From contig CALCFD010000008.1 of the NCBI GenBank assembly GCA_937900695.1, forward strand, positions 1 to 6,061: 6,061 nucleotides of DNA, read 5' to 3'. Numbering within the stretch: position 1 is the first letter of the stretch; each line of letters starts with the position of its first letter. Under the pieces are notes generated by a model. The model was given only the letters and a program-made list of their open reading frames with translations, made no database searches and was not told the DNA's origin. Origin of the DNA: an uncultured Eubacterium sp. GTDB lineage: Bacteria > Bacillota > Clostridia > Peptostreptococcales > Anaerovoracaceae. Positions 1-6,061 of the stretch are shown here, piece after piece. A program made the position numbers and the translations under genes.

Positions 1-3000
1 TATCAAATGACAATCTCTGATTAAAGTTAGTATTTTCTTCACGAATATTTAAAAATATTTCTCCTCTTAATTCCTCGATTAAAGTATTTCTATCTTTTCT
101 ACTTAAGCTTTCCATATATTCAAAGTCAACATAACCCTTTTGTGATATAGAAAGCACCAATGCTTCAAGGGAAGTATCAACATGCTCAACAGTTTTTGCT
201 TTTGTAATAGTTCGTTTAGAAAAGATATCTCCTTTAGCCTTAAAGTTTTCTTCTTCATCTAAAACTTCAATAGAAGATACCAAAGGGAAATTACTATCTT
301 CTCTTAATGCTCTTGTATTACTTAAATTATTAATAAATCCATGCTTTTTAGAAAAATCATCATATACTTCATTTAAACGCTTTTGAGAAAGGTTAATTTC
401 ATCTTCACTAAAATCTTCTTTCTGTTTATAGATAACATCTTTTAAGGCTTCATTTAAAGCTAAATAATCTTTAATTTTTTCTTTGTTTTTGTCACTTACT
501 TGCTTTTTAATAAAAAGCGAATTTTCTCTGTAGTAAATGTCATCATCGATAATCGTATATGAAAAGTTTTTAACATCATCTGTTGCGGAAATAGATACTA
601 CTTCATCGTCTAGCAACTCAATTTCTTCGTATTTTGCATCTTTTGATATTTCTTGACTCGCAGTTTCAAGTAAATCTTTTAATGACACATTCTCTTTTGG
701 TAAGCAAGTTATGGTATTTCCAAAGCGGCCACTGACTTCTTCCATTTGACCTAATACCATATCAGGATGATCTACAAAATATTTGTTATAAACTAAACCA
801 TTCTCATCTTCAGCTAAATGAACCCAATCATCATCACGCTCAATAACACTATCTCTTTTCTTTAAAAAGATAATATCTGAAGTGACTTCAGTACCTGCTA
901 CACCTTTAAAAGTATCATTAGGAAGTCTAATTGCCCCTAAAAATTCAGCTCTAGCATTTAAGTATTTTCTGATACTTTCATCCTTTTTATCCATTGTGCC
1001 ACTAGATGTGATAAATGCGATGACACCACCGTTTCGAACCTTATCAATGGACTTAGCAAAGAAATAATCATGAATTAGAAAGTTATTTTTATTATAATCT
1101 CTATCATTGACCTTGAATTCACCAAATGGCACGTTACCAATTGCGACATCAAAGAAGTTATTGGAAAAACTTGTTTCTTCAAAGCCTTTGATTTGAATAT
1201 TACTATTAGGATATAAGAGTTTTCCTATGCGACCACTTACGGAATCTAGTTCAACACCATAAAACTTAGATTGATTCATTTCATCAGGCAAATTACCAAT
1301 GAAGTTCCCAATCCCCATTGATGGTTCTAGGATATTTCCTTTTTTAAACCCCATATCAAATAATGTTTTATAGACACTATCAATTACCGTTTTAGGTGTG
1401 TAAAAGGCTGTTAGGGTAGATTCTTTTGCAGCTTCATATTCTAAAGGTGATAAGTTTTCCTTTAAGATATTTCTTGCTTCTTGCCATTGTCCACCTTTAC
1501 TTTCATCAAAGACATCAGCTAGTCCACCCCATCCTACATATCTCGCCATGACTTCTTGAGCAGAAACATCTAATTTTCTTTCGCCTTTTTCAATATGATT
1601 TAACATCAAAATCGCTTCAATATTGTTTTGTAATCTTTCACTAGGCGTTAGTTTATCTGTAAGTATTTCTTCGCTTATCTTATAGTTTGATACTTTAGCT
1701 TTTTCACTTTCTATTGGTTCAAAAAGCTTCTCCAAATCACTTTCTGTTTTATACAAAATAGTTTCTGAGCCTGTAATCATGCCACCAAGATATCCAACAT
1801 CATCTTTAATGGTTACAGTTTTTATGTTATTACCCATCTCGTCAAAACGAGAAATAACATAGTCCTTTCCCTTATACGATACCTTATCGCCAACATGATA
1901 CTTATTCGCTAATCTGCTTTCATTACTAGGAGTTGTATCATCCATAAAGTCAAAGAGTGTTTGTTCTTTTTCCTCTTTTATATAATCTGCAATTTTAAAA
2001 GATTCGTATTTACCACTATCAATAAAATCATCTATTTTTGCACTCTCATTAAAAGTAGCACCTTTTTGAAGTTGATATTCTTTGCCATCGATAACAACTT
2101 TTCTTCCTGTATCTTCAAGTTGAATAGAAAAACTATCCTGCTTTGTAGCTAGAATAAATTCATTTCCAACCTTAATTGCCACCTTTTCAGTTTGATTGTT
2201 ATAGGCATAGTCGTTAAGTCCTTCTACAAACTCATTTATAGTTATAAAATCAATATTTTCTTTAAACTCTTCAATTTGAGAAATGCTTACTTCATCATTG
2301 ATTAAATAGCTTTTAAGCACATTGAATTTTGCAAGATCAATATCTAAATCTTTAAGATACTTTATCTTTTCGGATGTAACACCAACTTTATCATGATTCC
2401 AATCATCAATAAGCCACTTTAATTGTTCCATCTTCCAAGTTGGTAATTTAGGATCAGCGATTTCTGCTATTTCATTTTGATAAAAATCATATTCTGTAAT
2501 AGCACTCATAATTTGTTCTAACTGCTCATCAGTAAAATCATTAATAGAAATGCTTGTATCTTGTAAGGCAATTTCTAGCTTACTAGTTGCAATACGACTA
2601 ACTGCTTCATCCATTGGAACTTCATATTCTTCCATAGCAGCACCAACTTCTTCAGCAAAATTAGGACTTAAATCATAACTTGGAGAATAAGTTATTCGTT
2701 CATTTTCTTGAAATTGTTCTTCAAAACTAAGTTCTCCATCAAATACCCTATGAAGTTCTTCTTCTGTCATTTGGTTTTTAAGTTCGGTATCCTTTAATTC
2801 CCTAAATGTCTTAGGAAAATCTTCTAATATAAGTCTTTGTGCATTTAATTCTTTTAACTCATTTAAATTAAAATAACCCCATTCAGGTTCAATACCTAAA
2901 ACAAGTCCAAAAGCGTCACCACTTTCTTTATCGTATTCTGTCATATACCAGGTCCAATTACTTCTAAAAGGAATAATATATGCTGCATGAACTTCCTTAT

Positions 3001-4339
3001 CAGCAAGTGATACATCTTCTTGCTCATATAAATTAGGAACTCTTTCAAGCATTTCCTCTGTGATTAGTTCTTCAGGATTTTCTTTAGAATAGAAAAAGGA
3101 AGCAGTATTTGCTCCCTTTATAGTATCGTTATCAATATTTTCTAAGCTTCGACTACTTCCTTGATTACTATTTCCTTGAGTGCCGAAATCATTGTCATGT
3201 ACTCTGGATGATTTTCGTTTGTAATCTTCCATGCTTTCATCATTTTCGGTTTTTCCTCCCTCATAAAGCTGATCGCTCTTTTTTGAGTTTCCATCAAATG
3301 ATCCACCAGTTTGTTCTCCTTGTAAAGATCGATTAACATCTTCTGATGACTCATTTCGTTGCTCTCCATGAGATAGTCCAGTCTCATCACTGCGTATATC
3401 GGATTTGGAAATTCCTTCATAAATGTTGTTTCCGTTTCCATTTTGTCGAGTGTTTTCTCCTTGATTGATTCTAGTATTTCCTCTAAGCTCTCCATTTGCG
3501 AAAATTCTGTTTCCACCTTCATCATATCTTCTGTCATTTGATCGAATATCATCTTCGTTACCTCCTAAATTTGTTTCGTCCTCTTTTGTAAAGTCATTAT
3601 AATCGGCAATCAGCCCCTTTGTCAGCCCCTTATCCAAAGATAATTTTTTTGTTCTTACCATGGTTGTTTCAATAATATTGTTACAAGCTTTTGAAATACA
3701 ATTTCCAACGCTTAATAGTGAAATACTATCAATATATTTTAAATTTTCTTTCACATCATCTACTGAAATAGGGTATTGAACATTAAAGCGATTGGATATC
3801 GCATAACTAATACAGTTTCGCATAAAGTGAGCAAAAGACTTTCTATCTTCATCTGCAATCCTTAAATTATTTGCAAGTTCATAAATATGATCATCTGCAT
3901 AAATCCTACTTAGTGAGTATAGATTTTCAGCTAAGGACTCACTAGGAGTATATCCTTGTAGCTCAATCATATCTTTTAATACTGTTTCATGTTTTTCTCT
4001 ATCAAAAGTCCAAAGCTCAACTTCATTAACATTTCTATCCATTGATACGGTCTGTGACACATCAAAGACATATCCAATCTTTTGAAACGAGCTACCACTA
4101 TTAATAACAGGAATACCTTTTTCTCCTCGTTTTACAGTTCGATTAAAGCGTTCTCGCCACATATCAAATCCCGTACAAGCCGTTGCATTAGGATTTTTAT
4201 CATAGATACTAAGTTGGCTCAAAAAATCATATCTCTGATTATTTCCAATGACTTTTAATAGCTTAAGATATTCTGTTTCACTTGCTAAAACATCTCTTTT
4301 TACTAGTTCAATGATGTTATAAAAATCATTTGTCCTCAT
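1..4339 (-). CDS. Polyvalent ICE protein: ArdC-N-like, DUF2958-like and N6-adenine methylase (partial; SNF2 helicase expected beyond the edge)
   Basis: One stop-free frame runs from ATG 4339 to the left edge (1445 codons, C terminus missing). Residues 36-97 resemble the ArdC N-terminal ssDNA-binding domain (QLSIYDKNPNATAC, then a conserved Trp, NRTVKRGEKGIPVI and VFDVSQT). I see no HExxH, so the ArdC peptidase part is absent. Residues about 258-400 are a low-complexity Gly/Asn/Ser/Glu linker that also hosts a nested ORF. Residues about 445-500 resemble DUF2958 (SNWTWY at 460-465, then GIEPEWGYFNLNEL). Helical, weakly repetitive segments span about 600-705, and a small VGDKVSYKGKDYVI domain lies near 815-870. 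Residues about 886-1160 are an N6-adenine methyltransferase: FYTP at 979-982, SAM motif EPSMGIGNF at 1005-1013, and catalytic motif NVPF at 1069-1072 in place of NPPF. The remainder (VDFEYMESLSRKDRNTLIEELRG) matches the stretch that precedes the SNF2 helicase in Tn1549-type homologues. Likely roles are antirestriction and processing of element DNA. Confidence 0.9.
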   Translation of the reverse strand, partial: MRTNDFYNIIELVKRDVLASETEYLKLLKVIGNNQRYDFLSQLSIYDKNPNATACTGFDMWRERFNRTVKRGEKGIPVINSGSSFQKIGYVFDVSQTVSMDRNVNEVELWTFDREKHETVLKDMIELQGYTPSESLAENLYSLSRIYADDHIYELANNLRIADEDRKSFAHFMRNCISYAISNRFNVQYPISVDDVKENLKYIDSISLLSVGNCISKACNNIIETTMVRTKKLSLDKGLTKGLIADYNDFTKEDETNLGGNEDDIRSNDRRYDEGGNRIFANGELRGNTRINQGENTRQNGNGNNIYEGISKSDIRSDETGLSHGEQRNESSEDVNRSLQGEQTGGSFDGNSKKSDQLYEGGKTENDESMEDYKRKSSRVHDNDFGTQGNSNQGSSRSLENIDNDTIKGANTASFFYSKENPEELITEEMLERVPNLYEQEDVSLADKEVHAAYIIPFRSNWTWYMTEYDKESGDAFGLVLGIEPEWGYFNLNELKELNAQRLILEDFPKTFRELKDTELKNQMTEEELHRVFDGELSFEEQFQENERITYSPSYDLSPNFAEEVGAAMEEYEVPMDEAVSRIATSKLEIALQDTSISINDFTDEQLEQIMSAITEYDFYQNEIAEIADPKLPTWKMEQLKWLIDDWNHDKVGVTSEKIKYLKDLDIDLAKFNVLKSYLINDEVSISQIEEFKENIDFITINEFVEGLNDYAYNNQTEKVAIKVGNEFILATKQDSFSIQLEDTGRKVVIDGKEYQLQKGATFNESAKIDDFIDSGKYESFKIADYIKEEKEQTLFDFMDDTTPSNESRLANKYHVGDKVSYKGKDYVISRFDEMGNNIKTVTIKDDVGYLGGMITGSETILYKTESDLEKLFEPIESEKAKVSNYKISEEILTDKLTPSERLQNNIEAILMLNHIEKGERKLDVSAQEVMARYVGWGGLADVFDESKGGQWQEARNILKENLSPLEYEAAKESTLTAFYTPKTVIDSVYKTLFDMGFKKGNILEPSMGIGNFIGNLPDEMNQSKFYGVELDSVSGRIGKLLYPNSNIQIKGFEETSFSNNFFDVAIGNVPFGEFKVNDRDYNKNNFLIHDYFFAKSIDKVRNGGVIAFITSSGTMDKKDESIRKYLNARAEFLGAIRLPNDTFKGVAGTEVTSDIIFLKKRDSVIERDDDWVHLAEDENGLVYNKYFVDHPDMVLGQMEEVSGRFGNTITCLPKENVSLKDLLETASQEISKDAKYEEIELLDDEVVSISATDDVKNFSYTIIDDDIYYRENSLFIKKQVSDKNKEKIKDYLALNEALKDVIYKQKEDFSEDEINLSQKRLNEVYDDFSKKHGFINNLSNTRALREDSNFPLVSSIEVLDEEENFKAKGDIFSKRTITKAKTVEHVDTSLEALVLSISQKGYVDFEYMESLSRKDRNTLIEELRGEIFLNIREENTNFNQRLSFD
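3142..3552 (-). CDS. Candidate nested gene in the +1 frame of the linker; weakly TnpV-like
   Basis: A complete 136-codon ORF lies wholly inside the giant gene on the same strand, shifted by +1. It starts with ATG eight bases after a perfect AGGAGG and ends with TAG. The product is predicted to be soluble and mainly helical. It has 17 methionines, one tryptophan, no glycine and no cysteine. Its C-terminal two thirds recall TnpV transposon proteins as I remember them: Y53 with MRLDYL (56-61), KLVDHLMETQ (81-90), EY (117-118) and ALKEIVIKE (124-132). That resemblance is weak and unverified. Against it, third codon positions in this frame are about half G/C, whereas in the giant gene's frame they are strongly AT, so the long frame is the older and better-supported one; the many Met codons also follow from GAT-GA and AAT-GG junctions. 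It is either an overprinted gene or a chance shadow with a fortunate ribosome binding site. No function can be assigned. Confidence 0.42.
   Translation of the reverse strand: MIFDQMTEDMMKVETEFSQMESLEEILESIKEKTLDKMETETTFMKEFPNPIYAVMRLDYLMESNEMSHQKMLIDLYKENKLVDHLMETQKRAISFMREEKPKMMKAWKITNENHPEYMTMISALKEIVIKEVVEA
3561..3566 (-). promoter_or_regulatory. Perfect internal AGGAGG ribosome binding site
   Basis: The minus strand carries AGGAGG, followed by an eight-base spacer and ATG at 3552. This is an ideal Shine-Dalgarno arrangement in the middle of the giant gene, where in the main frame it merely encodes part of Leu-Gly-Gly-Asn. In the nested frame a TAG stop (3567-3565) overlaps the site, so the nested ORF has no coding extension upstream. 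Confidence 0.65.
3610..3633 (-). repeat. 12-bp tandem duplication in the giant gene
   Basis: Two adjacent 12-base units on the plus strand (3610-3621 and 3622-3633) share TCAGCCCCTT as their first ten bases. On the coding strand they encode a doubled Lys-Gly-Leu (KGLTKGLI) just before the disordered linker. They are markedly more GC-rich than their surroundings. The length is a multiple of three, so copy-number change would not break the frame. Confidence 0.7.
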
Positions 4340-5310
4340 TATTTATCCTCCATTCTTACAATTTCTTTTAATATCGCTTCTAACACATTAACAACAATGC
4401 TATTTCCTGCTTGCTTATATAAAATGGACGATGTTGTGCCTTTTCTTTGTTTATATATACTTCTAAGTTTATTGAAATCTTCATCATCAAATCCCATAAG
4501 TCTAAAGCATTCTCTTTCTGTCAAATAGCGATATTTACCATTTCCTATATCTATAATCCCAGAATTAGGAATTCTTACTTGTTTGGTCGATATGGTGTAA
4601 GCATATTTATCAATCACCTTGAGTCTACCTTTAAAATTGTTATTTTTAGGCTCTCCACGAATATGTTTAAGCATAGACTCTTGTCTTACCTCATAAAGCG
4701 TTGGCACATCATTTTCAAGATAGTTTGAAATCTCGTTCATCTCTATTTTTTCAAGCTTAGAAAAGTCGAAGGTATTTTTCCCAAAGATACTTACCACAAA
4801 TATTCGCTCTCTTTTTTGTGGTACACCAAAGTGCATGGCATTTAAAATCTTAAATTTATTCTCATACCCAAGTCTTTCCATCTCGTTTAGATAATGAAAA
4901 AAGGAAGCTCTCATATTTTTATCAAGAACTCCCTTAACATTTTCCCATAATACAATTTTAGGCTTATCATTCATCTCTTCAATAATTCTTATCGTTTCAA
5001 AAAGCAAACTACTTCTAGTGCCACTTCCTTTTTCTCCACCTTGTTTAAGACCACTTCGACTAAAGTCCTGACAAGGACTACCATGCATTAATAATTCTAC
5101 TTTTATATCTATTGGATGATATAAAGTAATGTCTTTAGGCTTAAAATTCTCGCCATATAACGCATTATAACTTTTTACGCAGTTTCTATCGATTTCAACA
5201 TAATCAACGATTCTATAAGGAATATTTTGCCTTATCAAGGCTTTTCTAATTGCTCCTATACCACCAAATAGTTCAAGCACATTTAACGCTTCTATTGTAA
5301 TCACCTCCAA
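4339..5310 (-). CDS. Orphan C5-cytosine DNA methyltransferase
   Basis: This enzyme transfers a methyl group from S-adenosylmethionine to carbon 5 of cytosine in a specific DNA site. Numbering from TTG at 5310, motif I is LELFGGIGA (12-20), motif IV is GSPCQDFS with the catalytic Cys80, motif VI is ENV (123-125), motif VIII is PQKRER (164-169), a target-recognition region spans roughly 180-260, motif IX is RYLTERECFRLMGF, and motif X is QAGNSIVVNVL near the C terminus. All key motifs are present, so it should be active; the recognition site cannot be read from the sequence. No restriction endonuclease is visible nearby, which fits a solitary antirestriction enzyme of a mobile element. The start is uncertain: the outer limit is TTG 5310 (323 residues), but the ribosome binding site favours ATA 5295 (318 residues). 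The stop TAA overlaps the next ATG (TAATG), implying translational coupling to the giant gene. Confidence 0.93.
   Translation of the reverse strand: MEVITIEALNVLELFGGIGAIRKALIRQNIPYRIVDYVEIDRNCVKSYNALYGENFKPKDITLYHPIDIKVELLMHGSPCQDFSRSGLKQGGEKGSGTRSSLLFETIRIIEEMNDKPKIVLWENVKGVLDKNMRASFFHYLNEMERLGYENKFKILNAMHFGVPQKRERIFVVSIFGKNTFDFSKLEKIEMNEISNYLENDVPTLYEVRQESMLKHIRGEPKNNNFKGRLKVIDKYAYTISTKQVRIPNSGIIDIGNGKYRYLTERECFRLMGFDDEDFNKLRSIYKQRKGTTSSILYKQAGNSIVVNVLEAILKEIVRMEDK
4346..4351 (-). promoter_or_regulatory. Ribosome binding site of the giant gene, inside the methyltransferase
   Basis: The minus strand reads GGAGGA seven to eight bases before ATG 4339. It lies within the last codons of the methyltransferase gene (the Met-Glu-Asp part of its C terminus). 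Together with the TAATG stop/start overlap at 4341-4337, this fixes the start of the downstream gene and suggests that ribosomes finishing the methyltransferase can restart on it. Confidence 0.85.
5301..5308 (-). promoter_or_regulatory. Ribosome binding site that decides the methyltransferase start
   Basis: The minus strand reads GGAGGTGA, a near-perfect Shine-Dalgarno sequence. The conventional start codons nearby, TTG at 5310 and GTG at 5304, lie inside or overlap this site and so cannot be served by it. Counting eight bases after GGAGG lands on ATA at 5295, which is in frame and directly precedes the conserved EALNVLELFGGIGA start of the methyltransferase. Confidence 0.75.
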
Positions 5311-5311
5311 A

Positions 5312-5340
5312 CAAAAAGAAACAAGATTTCTCCTGTTTCT
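5312..5340 (-). terminator. Terminator-like hairpin overlapping the topB stop
   Basis: On the minus strand, AGAAACAGGA (5340-5331) pairs with TCTTGTTTCT (5326-5317) around a GAAA loop (5330-5327). This gives ten base pairs including one G-U wobble. A TTTTGTTT tract follows directly (5316-5309). The mirrored reading on the plus strand has no T-tract, so the signal points along the operon. The stem is AT-rich and so probably weak. It includes the last two bases of the topB TAG stop and ends a few bases before the ribosome binding site of the methyltransferase. It could act as a partial terminator or attenuator, or as an mRNA processing or stability element between the two genes. Confidence 0.6.
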
Positions 5341-6061
5341 ATAACTTCACTGCGTCACTATACTGTTTGATTGTATCTCGTATTTCTTTTTCAATGCCTT
5401 TTAAAAATTCATCTTTGCTAGCTTTACCACTTGCAATATCTGATAACTTCATTTCCCATTCTGCTGTAGTTTTCGCTGATTTAAAGGTATCAGAAACAAT
5501 GGTTACAAGGTTAATACCTTTATGGGTAGCAATCAAATTCTTTTTATCCCTTTCAACAAAGCCTTTATAGATTAAATTTTCAATAATTCCTGCTCGTGTT
5601 GCCGGTGTGCCTAGTCCTTTTCTTTCAACAAAAGTGTCTTTATCTAATGCGTCACTACCTGCAATTTCCATTGCCTTTAAAAGCGTATCCTCACTAAAGT
5701 GTTTGGGTGGTGTTGTATATTTTTCTTTGATTTCTTTACCATGTACTTTCAAAATATCGTGTTCATGAATATCTGTAATTGCAACATCTTCATTCTTTTT
5801 TGCCCTATATTCTTTTAAGTACTGAGAAAACCCTTCGTTTATCACTGTTTTAAAGTTACTACTAAACTCATAACCTTGTATATCTGCTACAACCTTCATT
5901 GTGTTTTCAACAAGTGGATATCCCATACTGGCATGAAGTTTATTTGAAATTAATCGATATATTTTTAATTCACTTTCAGGAAGCGTTGAAATATCTTCAG
6001 ACATTGAGCTTACTGTAGGAATGATCGCATGATGATCCGTTACTTTCTTACTGTTAAACAC
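5339..6061 (-). CDS. topB: DNA topoisomerase III, C-terminal part (5' end outside window)
   Basis: Type IA topoisomerases of the TopB family cut and pass single DNA strands. Element-borne copies accompany conjugation genes and are thought to help replication or transfer of the element. The visible 240 residues are the C-terminal third of the protein. They carry the conserved KVTDHHAIIPT segment near residues 6-16, YTTPPKHFSEDTLL in the middle, and the family signature GLGTPATRAGIIE, followed by an ATHKG segment. The active-site tyrosine of the family lies upstream of DHHAIIPT and is therefore outside the window. The protein ends soon after the core, with no cysteine zinc-finger tail, as is usual for element-encoded TopB. 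The first codon seen is GTG, but this is a window-edge codon within a longer gene, not a start. The TAG stop is built into a terminator-like hairpin. The gene lies upstream of, and on the same strand as, the C5 methyltransferase. Confidence 0.93.
   Translation of the reverse strand: MFNSKKVTDHHAIIPTVSSMSEDISTLPESELKIYRLISNKLHASMGYPLVENTMKVVADIQGYEFSSNFKTVINEGFSQYLKEYRAKKNEDVAITDIHEHDILKVHGKEIKEKYTTPPKHFSEDTLLKAMEIAGSDALDKDTFVERKGLGTPATRAGIIENLIYKGFVERDKKNLIATHKGINLVTIVSDTFKSAKTTAEWEMKLSDIASGKASKDEFLKGIEKEIRDTIKQYSDAVKL

Noticed and set aside
1..60. SNF2 helicase domain
   Set aside because: It is expected from homologues, but no Walker or helicase motif is present before the window ends, so it is not annotated as seen.
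882..1067. Plus-strand ORF of 61 codons
   Set aside because: It lies opposite the conserved N6-methylase domain, has no ribosome binding site that I can see, and reads as an antisense shadow.
1961..2152. Plus-strand ORF of 63 codons, Phe/Ile-rich and membrane-like
   Set aside because: The hydrophobic character comes from reading the complement of Glu/Lys-rich codons of the giant gene; no start signal supports it.
3240..3285. Second internal start in the nested frame (GGAGG followed by ATGATG)
   Set aside because: The spacing is about 11 bases, longer than ideal, and it would yield only about 33 residues; too weak to list.
4447..4728. Plus-strand ORF of 93 codons
   Set aside because: It is antisense to the target-recognition and motif IX region of the C5 methyltransferase, which is clearly coding.
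5367..5570. Plus-strand ORF of 67 codons
   Set aside because: It is antisense to the conserved C-terminal part of topB, with no independent support.
6059..6061. GTG as the start of a short topoisomerase
   Set aside because: It is only the first codon at the window edge; the family needs several hundred residues upstream, including the catalytic tyrosine.
1..6061. CRISPR array, tRNA, rRNA, insertion sequence or attachment site
   Set aside because: I found no spaced repeats, tRNA-like fold, transposase or terminal inverted repeats; essentially the whole window is coding on the minus strand.

Overview
The window is a compact, AT-rich piece of an integrative and conjugative element (Tn1549 / ICESa2603-like cargo) from a low-GC Gram-positive bacterium (Bacillota). 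I infer this from the gene set: a conjugation-type topoisomerase III, an orphan C5 cytosine methyltransferase, and a giant N6-methylase polyprotein of the kind that normally ends in an SNF2 helicase. Strong AGGAGG-type ribosome binding sites and AT-rich third codon positions fit the same group. I cannot name the species. All real genes lie on the minus strand and read from right to left, so the window begins inside one gene and ends inside another.

Layout in transcription order. The last 240 codons of topB (6061-5339) come first. A 10-bp hairpin with a GAAA loop and a T-tract overlaps the topB stop codon and sits just before the next ribosome binding site. The C5 methyltransferase follows (5310-4339). 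Its best-placed start appears to be an ATA codon at 5295, not the TTG at 5310. Its stop overlaps the next start as TAATG. From 4339 to the left edge, one uninterrupted reading frame of 1445 codons encodes a polyvalent protein. Its parts in order are an ArdC-N-like domain, a disordered linker, a DUF2958-like domain, helical spacer regions, an N6-adenine methyltransferase domain, and the region that normally precedes an SNF2 helicase. The helicase itself would lie beyond position 1.

The most unusual item is at 3552-3142. Inside the disordered linker of the giant gene, in the +1 frame of the same strand, lies a complete 136-codon ORF. It has a perfect AGGAGG eight bases before its ATG and an in-frame stop overlapping that AGGAGG. 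The predicted product is helical, contains no glycine or cysteine, is rich in methionine, and weakly recalls the TnpV family of transposon proteins. It looks like an overprinted (nested) gene, with one frame encoding flexible linker and the other a folded protein.

Taken together, the genes suggest a protection and processing module for incoming element DNA: topoisomerase for DNA handling, C5 and N6 methylation, and an ArdC-like ssDNA-binding/antirestriction domain. No restriction endonuclease partner is visible. Apart from the 28-base gap between topB and the methyltransferase ORF, there is no intergenic space. The plus strand holds only shadow ORFs.
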